Origin: Diphasiastrum complanatum
Taxonomy: Eukaryota > Streptophyta > Lycopodiopsida > Lycopodiales > Lycopodiaceae
Reading direction: 5' to 3'
Length of the DNA: 64,000 bases
Assembly (NCBI GenBank): GCA_029204225.1
Contig: CM055093.1
Span: 21,460,823-21,524,822 of the forward strand
Shown: positions 24,726 to 36,392 of the stretch, one piece after another
How the letters are laid out: each line of letters starts with the position of its first letter
Position numbering within the stretch: position 1 is the stretch's first letter
Position numbers and translations under genes: made by a program
Notes under the pieces: model-generated
The model's input: only the letters and a program-made list of their open reading frames with translations
Told to the model about the DNA's origin: nothing
Databases searched by the model: none

Positions 24726-25721
24726 ACCTAGTTTCTCTTGACAAAGCAAGACTGAAACCTTTATTCATATTCCAACAAGGTAGAATATAACTGAAAAGTA
24801 AAATACAGTACTGAAAAAGCACCATAAAGCATTACCACTTTCAAGATGCCCAGCTGATATTTGCCACCATCCCACAACACAAAACTGCATGAGTTAGTAC
24901 AGTGGGAAAGACAGGTGTCATAGCTGAGCATCAGTTGTTATCCATGTCCAAAAGAAGCTATACCACTTAACAACATAATAGCACTTTTAAATTGTGGTAC
25001 TGTCTTCCCAAACGATAGAAAGGTTTTTAGTGATAGGCCAAGCCTTGATATTACTGTATCATGGCTTGTGCCATGCGGATCAATTTGAGGGCAATTGGTC
25101 CATATTCGATCAGTATTTATTTAAAAACAAAATATGAACAATTTTAACCATTTATATTCTATTTAGCTAAAAGACTTGGGGTGGACAACGTGTGCTGTTG
25201 TTAGGACAAATCCATGCCATTATAACCTAAGTGAGCCTTGTAAAACAAGGTAGGTCCTGCACTATTGTCCATACTTTTGAGCATATTTATGCTTTCCATT
25301 CGTATCTCACCAGAAGTCTAATGTGACACTTATTTGGGTGGGGTTAAGTATTACCATGGTTGATTGTTACAAATACGTAGCTATTAGGGCACATCCATAC
25401 CATATTAATCCATACAACCTATACTGCATATGCAGTGACGAGTTTCGTATTCTTATGTTTGGTTTCGACCAAATCATTTTGCTATACAAAACTCTTCTAT
25501 CAACTATGGTATCAGGATTTTGCTACGGATAGGTATGATTTATTGCTAATGAGGGATTTCCAATGCTTTTACTAGGGCGGATTCGTGCCATTCTAATTCT
25601 TGTGTAAAAATTTCGTATCTTATGCATATCCATGTTGTCTAAGAACATTATATTGGAAGCCCTATGATTTGGTTTGGGTATGGATAAAGAATGGTTAGGT
25701 TGGTATGTAAACTGGATTTGC
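24726..25721. other. Unassigned non-coding region
   Basis: No conserved domain. It ends where the partial LTR of Copia family C begins. Confidence 0.5.
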
Positions 25722-26349
25722 CACTCTTGTGATTCCCTGATAAGTTGTAGATGTTTAATCACTCTAATCTTAGATTCACATAGAGCGACCATACTTACTG
25801 GATGATACTTGACATATAGATCAACAGAATACACATATAGTGTAGTGTAGTAGTCTGATGCTAGTAAGCAATCAAGACGAAATATAGACAACAAGTCCGC
25901 CTGCGTGTGAGACGAGCTCTGTGATCAGGATCCATAGAGATCCAACTGTCCGCTAGTAAAGTGAGACGATTACTCATGAGAGAACAGTGTTTCTCCCACG
26001 CCAACACACTGTGTGGATTTGCATGCAGTGCTTGCAGAAAACAGAGGAAATTTAATATAAATAATTTCTCTCTCAAATGCAAATGCTTCTGTTGTTAATC
26101 GTGTGTCTGAGTTTTTCTTGTTCATTTTTTTGAATTTCTCACCTTGGTTGAAACTATGTTGAATGTTGTATCAATTTTATAAACGTAGATCAGCAGAGCC
26201 TGACTATATTCTGGAGGATTGTAGGAGTGATTCAGCTGGTAGTGTCTAGTGATCGCATCTGAACACCATCTGAGTCGCAAGAGGATCGTGGTTCCTTCAC
26301 AAAAGCTTCGCGACTGCAAAATCCAAATCGCGACTCTTGATCCTCATCA
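25722..26349 (+). repeat. Truncated 5' LTR of Copia family C
   Basis: It matches 47121-47760 over its length and ends at the same TCATCA. It is followed one base later by a primer binding site. Compared with the fuller LTR copy at 46726-47760, its first ~400 bp are missing. Confidence 0.8.
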
Positions 26350-26350
26350 G

Positions 26351-26365
26351 TGGTATCAAAGTAGG
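26351..26365 (+). other. Primer binding site, initiator-tRNA-Met type
   Basis: TGGTATCAAAGTAGG lies directly after the LTR end. It resembles the TGGTATCAGAGC complement of plant initiator tRNA-Met used by many Copia elements, with changes. Confidence 0.7.
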
Positions 26366-26465
26366 TCATCTTGTCATATTCTAACATAGCCAAGAAGCTA
26401 GCAGATCCAGGAGGCCAAGCATTAAAAAAAACAACCATCAACAAGGGAACAGACTCCAAGAAGCA

Positions 26466-27270
26466 ATGGCTTCAATCAGCAACATGCAGAGCAAGATCTG
26501 CACAATACCTGATTCCTTAGGATCTAACTTTCTAGCTTGGAAAGTTAAGACATCTTTGATACTCAAGGGTTCAGGACTATTGCCCTGGGTGGATGGCACA
26601 GAAGAAATGCCTATGACAACAGGCAAGGAGCTACGCGAATGGAGGGAGAAAAATGACAAGGCTGTACCCTTGCTATCATCTTCCATCAAAGATAGTCTCA
26701 CACTTGACCTGGCTACACTCTCAAAAGCTAAGGAGATGTGGGATGCATTACTCACCAGATTTCAGACGAAATCAAGAAGTCAAATCATGATGCTAGAAGA
26801 TTAGTTGATGAATTTGCAATGGGATGGAAAAGACCTCACTTCTTTCATAAGAAAGATGAAGGATCTGTTTCTGTCACTACATAACTCTGGAACAGAGAAC
26901 GCTATGTCAGCTGAGAAGCAGCTCACGTACCTGTTGAGAGCCTTATCCAGATCATTCCAGACAACAAGAACCCTGCTCGCGAAAGATCCCGCCATGAACC
27001 TCAAAAAGGGGATTGTCGAGATTCGAGAGAAAGTCAAGGCCAGAGAACATCTTGATCACAAAGATGGTTCTGACCAGGCCCTCTACGACAACAAAGAAAA
27101 ATCAAAGAAGCAATTTAAGCCTAAAAGGGAGTCAAATCAGAGGCAGGATCGTGACCAGAAAGCAGAGGGAACAAGCAAAGGCAACTGGAAGACCAAAGGG
27201 ATGTTGAAACAACAAGGTGCAGACAAGAAGACTTGTGTGAGATGCAGAAGAGACGGACATATTGTCAAAA
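26466..27270 (+). pseudogene. Copia family C gag, cut off in the zinc knuckle
   Basis: ATG at 26466 opens a Copia gag: SNFLAWKVKTSLILKGSGLL near the N-terminus and KAKEMWDALLTRFQ, the UBN2-type gag pattern, around 26730-26765. One in-frame TAG stands at 26802-26804, and the same frame then runs on (QLTYLLRALSRSFQTTRTLL at about 26922-26980). A basic tail is followed by the start of a CCHC knuckle (CVRCRRDGHIVK). There the reading passes without a gap into the LTR of another Copia element, so protease and everything downstream are lost at this position. Confidence 0.85.
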
Positions 27271-28046
27271 TGGTGAACTCCTTTGTTGCAGCACGAACAA
27301 GACACAAAGGCCGAACGAGAACGATTCGCGATAGTCAACATGTCTTTGACTCGAAGCACGAATCATTCACAAATCGCAAACACACCTCCAGGACCTCAAA
27401 CCGCAAAAGGGACGCAAAACAAGAACTACGAAAAGAAACGAAAAGAACGAAAGCAAATGGGAGATTACAAATCAAATGAAGAAAAATCTTTCGCGCTGCT
27501 AGTTGGCAGCTCAACGGGCTTCACGCCCAGCTGAAACGATTAGCAACGACGAAGAGTAACTAGCTAGTTGATTAGCACTAACTAGTCTGGTAATTCGACG
27601 TTTAGCTATCTTGTAAACTCCACATAGTGGAGGTATAAACGATCCTCTCTGGATCATAACGATAGAGAAAGATGAGAATACAGAGATCTGTAAGAGACGG
27701 AGAGAGACGTAGCGAATAGAGTAAGAAAGTAAAGACACCATAGCTGTGCATGAAAGTCTGCCAACGAGTGGAACACAACGTAAGAGTAGAGTGTCAATCC
27801 GAAAATGAGCGAGACACTGATGATCTTGCTCCAAAACCAAACTAGCAATATGGTCACTCTATTTTCGTGTATCTCTTTGTCTTGTGCTGTATGTCTTGAT
27901 TGCTAGAATAAAATATGCTCTATGATCAGAGTCGAGTGTCTGGGATCCTGTAAGGACTTCCGCACGAAAAGATAATTCAAAGAAAGAAAATTATTTGCGA
28001 AAAGAGAAGGAAAAGACGAACACGAAACAGTGTTGCCTCTGCGACA
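27271..28046 (+). repeat. 5' LTR of Copia family B
   Basis: Its start matches the 3' LTR at 31022 from the eighth base, so the first ~7 bp (TGTAAGA) are missing. It ends GCGACA and is followed at once by a primer binding site. It shares the CCACATAGTGGAGG region with the 3' LTR. Confidence 0.8.
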
Positions 28047-28060
28047 TGGTACTAGAGCCA
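28047..28060 (+). other. Primer binding site of Copia family B
   Basis: TGGTACTAGAGCC directly follows the LTR end and is a variant of the initiator tRNA-Met complement. Confidence 0.65.
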
Positions 28061-28106
28061 ACAAGTTATCACTACTGATATCAATGATTCTTCCAGACAA
28101 CACAAT

Positions 28107-29771
28107 ATGGCTACGACAATCCAGACCAGAGTAGCAATCAATCTCGATGGCGCAAATTACAGAATCTAGAAACTCAAAATCAAAGCACTCCTGAAGGACA
28201 AAGGCATCAGGTTAGTGACCGAGCTCTCAGAGGTGCAGCCTCCAGAGGGAGACCCGAGGAGAGCTGAATGGATAAAAAAGGATGAGCGTGCAATGGCGAT
28301 CATTGTTTCATCTATAAATGAAGATCTACTCATGCAGATTGAAGACTGCAAAAGAAACCATGCAGCGTGGGAAAGATTAAAACAGAAGTATGAAGTGAGG
28401 CCTGCAGCTTCAGTCATGCACCTTTACAATCATCTACAATCAATACGGTGGGATGGCAACCAATTGGATCAGCACATTGAGAAGATCAGAATGATTTTTG
28501 CTCAACTCGCTGCATCAGGACAAGAGCACCAGGTCCCAGTACCAGAGCAACTGATGTACTTTATGAAATCTCTATCGACATCCTATCAGCCGATGAGAAT
28601 GCTCATATTGACTTTACCAGATATGACATTCGACAAAGCGATCAGTCTTGTTGCTGATGAGAGACTGATGAGAGACGAAGGAGAGGGAAGCAGTGATCAA
28701 GAGAAGGCTCTCTTCATGAAAGGAAAGAAGAAGAACAAAAACAAGCCAAGATTCGATAAGACGAAGTCCTCAAATCAACAATCTTTTTCTTGCGATCACT
28801 GCCACAAACCAGGCCATACAGCCAACAAATACTGGTTCAATCCAGCAATACCTTGCATGCATTGCAAGAAGACAGGGCATTCTGCATACGACTGCAGATT
28901 CAACCCAAAAAGGAAAAATAAAGCTGAAAAGGCAAACATTGCAGAGTCATCTAAAGATGTAGAAAGAGGTGATGAAGCTTTCACGATACTCGACGAAGCT
29001 TCGACAAGATACTTTGAACATGGCTATGACATGGTCATCAATTCAGGAGCAACATCTCACATAACCTGCAACAAGAAGATCTTGATCAACTTTTGTGAAC
29101 TCGAAAAAGACAGAGCGGTGATTCTAGGCGATGGAAGCAGACACGATGTCAAGGGCATCGGCTCTCTACAGCTACGAACATCGTCAGGCCAAACAGAGCT
29201 GCCAGGAGCACTCTATGTGCCCTCACTCAGAAAGGATCTGCTATCTATCTACAAGATGGCAGATCTAGGCATTCGAGTTTTGTTCGACGACAACACTTGC
29301 CGTATGATCGAGAAGACGACAAACAAGCTGCTGACGGTCGGATGTAGAGAAGGAAACCTCTACCAGGCCAAAATAATCAGCAACTCTAATAGCATATTAA
29401 ATGCTTTAGAAAACGAAGATCAACTCTGGCATAGGAGAATGTATCATCTGAACATGCGGAGCTTGTATGACATGAGCACAAAGGACATTGTCACAGGTCT
29501 CAAAATATCAAGGCCCAAGGCTGAGTTCTACGAAGCTTGTCAGAAAGGCAAGCAAAAGCAACATCGGAATCCATTCACATACGAAGGAAGAAGAGCCAAG
29601 GAAGTTCTCGAGCTTGTCCACTCTGATGTGTGTGGACCGATGAAAACAGATTCTCTCTCAGGTTCGAGATATTTTCTAATGTTCATAGATGATTACAACC
29701 GAATGACCACGATCTACTACTTGAAGAAGAAATCCGAAGTATTTGATTCATTCAAGAAGTCAGATTTCTGA
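28107..29771 (+). pseudogene. Copia family B gag, protease and partial integrase
   Basis: ATG at 28107 (MATTIQTRVAINLDG) is followed by a TAG at 28167-28169 where a Trp codon is expected. The same frame then stays open to 29771. Domains: gag (to about 28720), two CCHC knuckles (CDHCHKPGHTANKYW, where the last Cys is Tyr, and the intact CMHCKKTGHSAYDC), protease INSGATSH (D to N in the D-S/T-G triad), pre-integrase LWHRRMYHLNMRS and the integrase start VHSDVCGPM...FIDDYNRMT. At about 29757 the integrase joins directly to the end of RT (ENYEITDLGEATKCL), so most integrase and RT are deleted. The lost protease Asp and the deletion mean it cannot work on its own. Confidence 0.88.
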
Positions 29772-31021
29772 AAACTACGAAATCACAGATCTTGGAGAAG
29801 CAACAAAATGCCTAGGACTGGAGATTAGAAGAGATAGAACAAATGGCGAAATGCACTTGAATCAGTCAGAATACGCCATAAAAGTGCTGAAGTAGTACCA
29901 CATAATGGACTGTAAAGAGAAAGCCACACCAATGATAGCTGGAGCCAAGCTCACGAAACAGGACTGCCCAAAAATAGAAGAGGAAGAACAGAAGATGTCG
30001 ATAGTCTGATGTACTTAACAATTTGTACCAGATCCAATCTGGCCTTTTCTGTTTACGCATTGAGCCAATTCTGTTTCAATCCTGGTCTAGCACATTGGAA
30101 AATGGACAAACGAATTCTACATTATCTAAAGGGTACCTCATTAGAGGAGTTCTTTTTATATTTTTTCTTAAATTTTTCTTACACATGGACCAATCAAAAC
30201 ACTCAAATTTGAAATCTACGTAACGTAACTTTTTGAGTCCACATTTTGATTCCACACTAAAAATGGCATAAATTTTTAATGGTATGTCCAAATTTAGCGG
30301 AGTTTGGTGCATTGGAAAGTGCTCAACAAGGGCTTTTCAATGATATGTAGATGATATACTTTTGAGATATTATTAAAAAGTTATGACAAGTCAAAAGTAT
30401 TAGTGTTATAATATTTTAATAATATTAAAGACATCTTGCACGAATTCTTAAAGGGTCATTTTGGGGCTCAAAACTCCCCTAATGAAAATATTGGATTAAC
30501 CTACAGAGCTAGAAACGAAGAGAAAGGATTCGAGCTGCATCACTAAAGTGATCGAGCTGGGCGAGCTGCAAAGATGATAGCAAGTCCATTACCAGGACGA
30601 TGTACAATAGCGTGCGGAGCTGCAATCAGTTGGATATGCAAAAAGCAAACCTTGGTAGCTCAATCCTCTTGCGAGGCTGAGTATGTCGCAGCCTCGAAAG
30701 TGGCGAATGAGGTAGTGTGGCTACAAATGATGTTGGAGACAATCGGAATACCACAAGAGGGGCCAAGCACGATGATGATGGACTCCCAGAGTGCCATCTA
30801 TCTGTCCTAGGATCCTGTCTTCCATTCAAAGATGAAGCACATTCCTCTGAAGTACCAGCACATTCGAGATTTGATTTCGGAAGGAGAGCTCTAGGTCCAG
30901 TTCATAAAATCAGAAAGTATGATTGCAAATCTCCTCAAAAAATCGCTCGACAAGCCACTCGTTACCAAGCAAAGAGAGGCAATTGGATTGAACGAACAAA
31001 GCTGCAAGGTTCAAGAGGGAG
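29772..31021 (+). pseudogene. Copia family B RT tail and RNase H, split by a MITE-like insertion
   Basis: The region resumes at the YLGL block and continues with TICTRSNLAFSVYALSQFCF (about 30020-30080) and HYLKGT. After an insertion (30139-30484) come GLTYRARNEEKGFEL, WICKKQTLVAQSSCEAEYVA and the C-terminal KPL region. A purine tract AAGAGGGAG lies just before 31022. Several stops and shifts break it. It matches 20728-22000 closely. Confidence 0.85.
30139..30484. mobile_element. MITE-like element, copy 1 (346 bp)
   Basis: It begins CATTAGAGGAG and ends CTCCCCTAATG, giving imperfect terminal inverted repeats. It is homologous along its length to 51821-52197. It interrupts the Copia RNase H region between KGT and the GLTYRA block. 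No clear target duplication was found, and no coding capacity is seen. Confidence 0.7.
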
Positions 31022-31612
31022 TGTAAGAAATGGTGAACTCCTGCAATTTTGTCGCAACACGAACAAGACACGAAGGTCGAATGAGAACGATTCGCGATAG
31101 TCAACGTGTCTTTGACTCAAATCACGAACAATTTGTGAATCATTCGTGAATTGCAAACACACCTCCAGGACCTTAAACCGCAAAAGGGACTCAAAACAAG
31201 AACTACGAAAAGAAACAAAAAGAACGAAAGCAAATGGGAGATTACAAATCAAATGAAGAAAAATCTTTCGCGCTGCTAGTTGGTAGCTCAACGGGCTTCA
31301 CGCCCAGCTGAAACGATTAGCAACGACGAAGACTAACTAACTAGTTGATTAGCGTTAACTAGTTTGGTAATGCAACGTTTAGCTATCTTGTAAACTCCAC
31401 ATAGTGGAGGTATAAACGATCCTCTCTGGATCATAACGATAGAGAAAGATGAGAATACAGAGATCTGTAAGAGACAGAGAGAGACGTAGCGAATAGAGTA
31501 AGAAAGTAAAGACACCATAGTTGTGCATGAAAGTTTGCCAACAAGCAGAACACAGCGCCGCCAACGAGCGAGAAACTGACGATCTCGTTCCAAAACCAAA
31601 CTAACAATATGG
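31022..31612 (+). repeat. 3' LTR of Copia family B, truncated
   Basis: It starts TGTAAGAAATGG right after the purine tract and matches 27271-27853. It stops at CAATATGG, about 190 bp before the LTR end, where a fragment of another Copia element follows. Confidence 0.8.
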
Positions 31613-32267
31613 ATTCATAGTTCTTGGAGATGGATCTAGACATCAAGTGAACGGTATTGGTTCACTATGGCTCAACACCAATGGCAGAGACAGATGACTC
31701 GAAGACGTTCTGTTTGTGCCTACTATGTAACAAGACTTGCTCTATGTAGCAAGAATACCAAATGCAGGGATGCGTGTGATGTTTTCTGACGAAGCATGCA
31801 ACGTGATTGATGCTAGTACTAGTACTCTCATCACTCAAGGCAGAAGGAAAGGGAACCTATATTATCTGAAGGTACGTCTACCTGCAGATCAGGTGCATCA
31901 GACTCATGACGACTCGCCAGACACTCTGTGGCACAAAAGACTCTACCACATGAACTCAATGGCACTTTATCAAATAGGCCATCATGGAGCGATAACAGAG
32001 GTCAGCATCTCGAATGCAACCGGTTCGACCACCTGTGATGCATGTTTGAAGGGCAAGATGTCACGCACACCATTCATCAAAGACTCCTACAGAACGACAA
32101 AGATTATGGAGCTAGTGCACTCTGACATCTGCGGACCATTTACCGTGATCTTAGTAGGAGGTCCAAAGTATTACATAACCTTCATTGATGATCATAGCAA
32201 ATTTGCCAAAGTGTATTTCATTCAGAATAAATCTGAAGCACTTGATAAATTCATAGAATATGTGAGC
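31613..32267 (+). pseudogene. Copia integrase fragment, probably from family C
   Basis: It opens with VLGDGSRHQVNGIGSLWL, the pre-integrase start. It continues LWHKRLYHMNSMALYQIG, CDACLKGKMSRTPF and MELVHSDICGPF...YITFIDDHSKFAKVYF, the integrase start with its HxxxH-type and first Asp regions. It ends abruptly at 32267, where module copy B begins. Position and orientation suit it as an inner part of the element whose ends are at 25722 and 47760. Confidence 0.8.
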
Positions 32268-33239
32268 TTCCTTATCTGACGTGAATCCATATGACAAAAC
32301 CAAGACTGTCATCGGTTTGCCGGTGTATTACATGAATAGTGTCGCATAACTCTCTCTGAATGATGTTGGAGATGTTCTCGGTCTGAGGGAGGACGAAATA
32401 TTATCAATTTTGTCTAATTTCATCAAAGAATTCGAGGATTTCATAGATCTCGAGGGTGATGATGATCTATGTGCTTCTATTAATTACAAAGCCGAAGATG
32501 ACTGGCTGGACGGGACTGAAGCCCCGCAATCAATCATGTCTAAAAGCAGGGCATACCAGGCAAATTTGCCCAGTGAGGAAGAATTTCTAAGAATCCGGAG
32601 CAGATATGTGTCATAGTCTTCGAAAACTAATCCATCCACTGCTTCAACGACCAATGTTGTTGGTCATGATCTACATACTGCTGCACTTATTCAAGCTGAT
32701 GAGCATGATCTGGTAGGTAAATCTGGTTTTATCTGAATGAGATTTCTAATCAAATATAGTTATTTTGTTTTTCAAGATGTAACCTTTGCTTGTATTTTAC
32801 AGGCTACTGTGGAGGTGGATGCCTTTGCAACAAGGCATAGATATTTGAGGGAAGGTCAAGGATCACGACAAAGGGCTTCATCCCTGTCCCATTATTTGAA
32901 GTGGTTTGTAAATAAAGAGATTTGCATTCATCATAGCAAATTTTCTTCAGATGCTGCGACGATAATAATGGCAATTAAAGCGTTATCCTATTGCTCGAAC
33001 GAGCATAAATACCCTCTGAATACATATCAAATTATTTTTGTGAAGAGAGACATTGTCATAAAAGCATTTGGCTATGTAGTTGAGGAAGTTCCTAAAAGGT
33101 CTTCCTCCTTATCTGTTTTCTCCGGATACATTGACTTGAGCAAAAGAAGATCCATTGACTTCTAGATCCATATGATAGAAAAAAATCTATTCATGACCAC
33201 ACAACAATGCTGATCATTAAAGACAAAGAGAAACAATGA
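32268..33239 (+). pseudogene. Convergent-gene module copy B, plus-strand gene (5' truncated)
   Basis: It matches copy C from 50845 onward. The N-terminal part is missing, replaced by Copia sequence. Visible blocks: SDVNPYDKTKTVIGLPVYY, GDVLGLREDEILSILSNFI, an acidic stretch, LPSEEEFLRIRSRYV, then an intron from about 32717 (GTAGGT) to 32802 (ATTTTACAG). After it come ATVEVDAFATRH, LSHYLKWFVNKEICIHHSKF, AATIIMAIKALSY and KRSSSLSVFSGYIDLSKRRS. Damage: TAA at 32347-32349, a TAG after RYVS and a 1-nt loss near 33163. Copy C lacks the first of these. Confidence 0.75.
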
Positions 33240-33683
33240 TTTTGCCTTGCATTGTACTTGAAATGATGTGATATAATACATTTTTTTTTGTCTGATATCA
33301 TGAAAATTACTATGAATTGAGTCTTGCATCAATATTATTTTCGTCTATAAATTTGCACGTCTTTCTGAATTTCTATTAATTTGTTGATCTAGTTTTATAT
33401 CGGATTTGAACATGCCTGTAGATCCATTGAAATAGCTGGATGATGTAACTATTTTTTTTGAGATGTTCCGCCGTGTTGTGTATTTCGATGAAATGCTGCT
33501 CTAACTTGCCAATGCGATTTGTCCATTCCTTGTGATGACCAAATACTTAGACTGTCGTAAGCTTTTGGAAAAAATGATGCATGATGTCGTAAAATGTGCT
33601 GCAATACCAGAGATACAAATATTGTCATATTAATCATTTTAAATTTAGCATATGTGCAATGAGATTATAATTCGAAGAGTTAG
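33240..33683. other. Spacer between the convergent genes of copy B
   Basis: AT-rich sequence of about 440 bp between the two gene ends, where both transcripts would end. In copy C the same spacer has a MITE-like insertion at its start. Confidence 0.6.
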
Positions 33684-36005
33684 TTACATTGAAAAGAGAT
33701 TTACCATGTAATGCGTACTATGACCTTCACCCCAGGCGTCTTTAACTGCATCCACAAACTCAATTGTTGATTTCTCAATTAGTAGGACATCAATATTAGA
33801 TAGTTTATCTTTTCTGAGCAATTTGACCATGTTGTCAAGCTTTGTCCAGACTTCAACTTTTTTAATCCTCGTTGTTCCTTTTTCTTCAAAATCCTTTGTG
33901 GCATTGAGTACATCTATCCAAATTGAGTACTGGATTTTAGTCGGTTTTCCGGAATGATTTGATAAGAAACGATGAGCTTTGGATCCTCCTATGCTTGGTT
34001 TGCATGGGATGTTTCCCGTTTTTCCTAAAAGCTTCTTGTCCTTTTGTATTTTATCTTGTCCATTATGAAGTCCCGCTTTTGATAAAACTTCCTCCAATCG
34101 AGCTATTGCTTTTTTGGCTAATGACTCTGGCTTAATATTCCAAGCAAACCAAATATGAACGTATATTAATATTTCGATAATTCTAACCTTTCCATGTAGT
34201 GTACAAATGTGAACATTTTCAAGCAGAATCAATAATACTAGTTTCCAAGTCGGATCTTCTATATCCCTTGAAACTCTCGTGCTCTTCAACATGTTTTGTG
34301 TAGTTTTCATGCAATAGAGGCATGGATGTTTTGAATTTGCTCCACGTGAGACGTTGAACATGCACTTCAACGACTTCAAGTCTCCAACCAAATCCTATTC
34401 CACCTTAAAATCAACTATTCCAGGAACATCGAGTGGTGTGTCGCTCATATGATTCTTAATTATCTCTGGATGTTTAGTTTTACTAAAACTCCAAAATAGA
34501 ATGTCATGATCTTCTTTTAAAACCTGTTTGAAACACAAAATCGTGAACTATTATAAGAGAATTGAACTTAGACCTATAATAACAAAACAATATTAGCTTA
34601 AAACACAGAATTATAAATTCTCGAAATGAATTAGTTGCTAGTACTCAATAGAATAGATTTAAACCTGGAAAGCTGCTAACCACCAAATATTATTTTGGAG
34701 CTACACACTGAAATTAAGACTCTCCAAGTTTATCGTATTGCTTAATGCTCCATTCATAAGCGTAACACTAACCCTTGCTAGCTTTTGTCCCTTTATTACT
34801 TTTGATTCATCTAACTTGAGAACTAATATCAATTTTTCAACACTCTCATTTGTGATTCCATAAAACTTTACAATAAATCTCAGTAAATGATTCAGATCAA
34901 TAAACATATTGTTAGTGGAATCATATGACAAAGTGCCATGTTTTGAGTTATTAATTTCATTGATATGGTAAGGAATACCAATAATGTTTTGCAAACCCCT
35001 GTTTAACACATCCCTCTCTAATTTGATTTGAAAGGGCCATGGAACAGAAATGTTTTTTATATGTACTTGTCCAAATGCCTCTTTGATAATTTTAAACATT
35101 GTGCCATATGCATCCTTGCTAATACCAGAATAATCACATGCTCCTTGTATCAATTTTCAGTCAATAATCATGCCGATTTCGCCCATAAGGGCCTCTGCAA
35201 TCTTGGACTTAATTCGAGAATATTGTTGATTTCCCAGTAGACTCATCGTTGACTTGGCTATAAGTTTTGCACTCAAAGACTTTCCATTAATCATGTCCTT
35301 GTATTTCAGATTTTGATTGCTGACTAAAGCTGATCTGCAAAATAAAATTAAGATTTAGAAAAAAAACATTTCACAATCATTGATGTGTTGGATGGAACAA
35401 AACACATAAATAGTTTAAAACAAAATCTTACTTGAAAGCATATATTCTTTTTTTTTCGTTGACCCCCACTTGATGAAACTCGTCAATACCTTTTAAAATA
35501 ACTCTTTTGCGCTTATTGTTCAGTATTTTCTTCCATAATGTGTTTACTTCTGCACTTATTTGACAATATGAGGTACGCAATGTTTGTACAATTAGTTTCA
35601 TATTGCCATTTTCTTGGTTCAGGTTTGATATAATATTTTGCAAATGAGAATTATCTATCTTCAAGATTTCATTCTCTTATTTTGTTTGCAACAAAAGAGT
35701 TTCTTTTTCTTTGTAGTCAGTAAGCAAACCATTCAACATATTTTCCAAATAATGATTTTTTTTCATTGAATTACTAATGCCATAACTTTTCAATCTTTCA
35801 CAATAACCCAATAAACCATTGTGTCCTTTACACAAAACAGTATGAGTTGTGTGACGGATTTAAAATTTGGATATTGCATCGAGCTTGGATCTATTGGATA
35901 TAAACTTCCATCAACCCATAGATCACAATGTTTCATGTTCTTCGTTCTATGATCCACAATTTGGTGAGCTGGTAAGGTGGATCCTTTCAGATTTTTTTTT
36001 GACAA
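33684..36005 (-). pseudogene. Convergent-gene module copy B, minus-strand gene (transposase-like); fullest copy
   Basis: From the N-terminus: HCDLWVDGSLYPIDPSSMQY (about 35870-35935), a Lys/Glu-rich coiled-coil-like part (HLQNIISNLNQENGNMKLIV, 35600-35655), then intron 35335-35431 (GT-AG). Next come GACDYSGISKDAYGTMFKII, GIPYHINEIN, LNHLLRFIVKFYGITN, LVLKLDESKVIKG and NIWWLAAFQV, a second probable intron near 34530-34675, KEDHDILFWSF, and GDLKSLKCMFNV followed by HPCLYC. A basic C-terminal part ends HSTHYMVNLFSM at 33684. The Asp-containing segments followed by CxxC recall DDE transposases such as CACTA Tnp2, where a catalytic Asp precedes a Cys pair. This is an analogy, not a family assignment. 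Broken by TAA (35677-35679), TGA (35157-35159), a 1-nt frameshift near 35833 and a stop before the GDLK block. Confidence 0.7.
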
Positions 36006-36144
36006 TGGGCATATTCTTTAGGAAGATCAATATGGAGATGATACTTAGACATCTTAATAATCGATAGATTAATCTAGTAGAAAGCCAAATTGTTATATAT
36101 CTTGCAAGCTATTAAAACTGGTTTTAATCAGAAAAAAATTTCAA

Positions 36145-36392
36145 CTGCAAAAGTTTAAAATGACCTTGGTGCTCTTTTTGATCCAACACACTCCATGTTT
36201 CTTGCTTTATATGCAAAATCAAAGGTTCGCAGTTATGAGCATAATACTTTTTCAATAGACGTGTGTTGACATTGCAAAAAATTAAATAACCTTGCCGCTC
36301 CTTTTGATCTAACACACTCCATATTTTCTGAATCGCAAAAATTTAGATTCATGTTGGTGCTCATTGTGATCCAAAATATTCAAAGTTTCTTG
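36145..36392. repeat. Three imperfect ~60-bp repeats upstream of the minus-strand gene, copy B
   Basis: Units at 36145-36204, 36271-36330 and 36331-36392 share the core GCAAAA-TT, GCTC-TT-TGATC-AACACACTCCAT and TTTCTTG. They sit just 5' of the transposase-like gene and recur in copy C. They may be transposase-binding or promoter repeats. Confidence 0.6.

Noticed and set aside
35157-35159. Shared TGA read as a recoded codon
   Set aside because: Copy A has a sense codon here and no recoding signal is visible. A shared TAA elsewhere in the same gene suggests simple inactivation before the B/C duplication.
36124-36392. CRISPR-like reading of the three short repeats
   Set aside because: Only three imperfect units with uneven spacing in a plant nuclear context.
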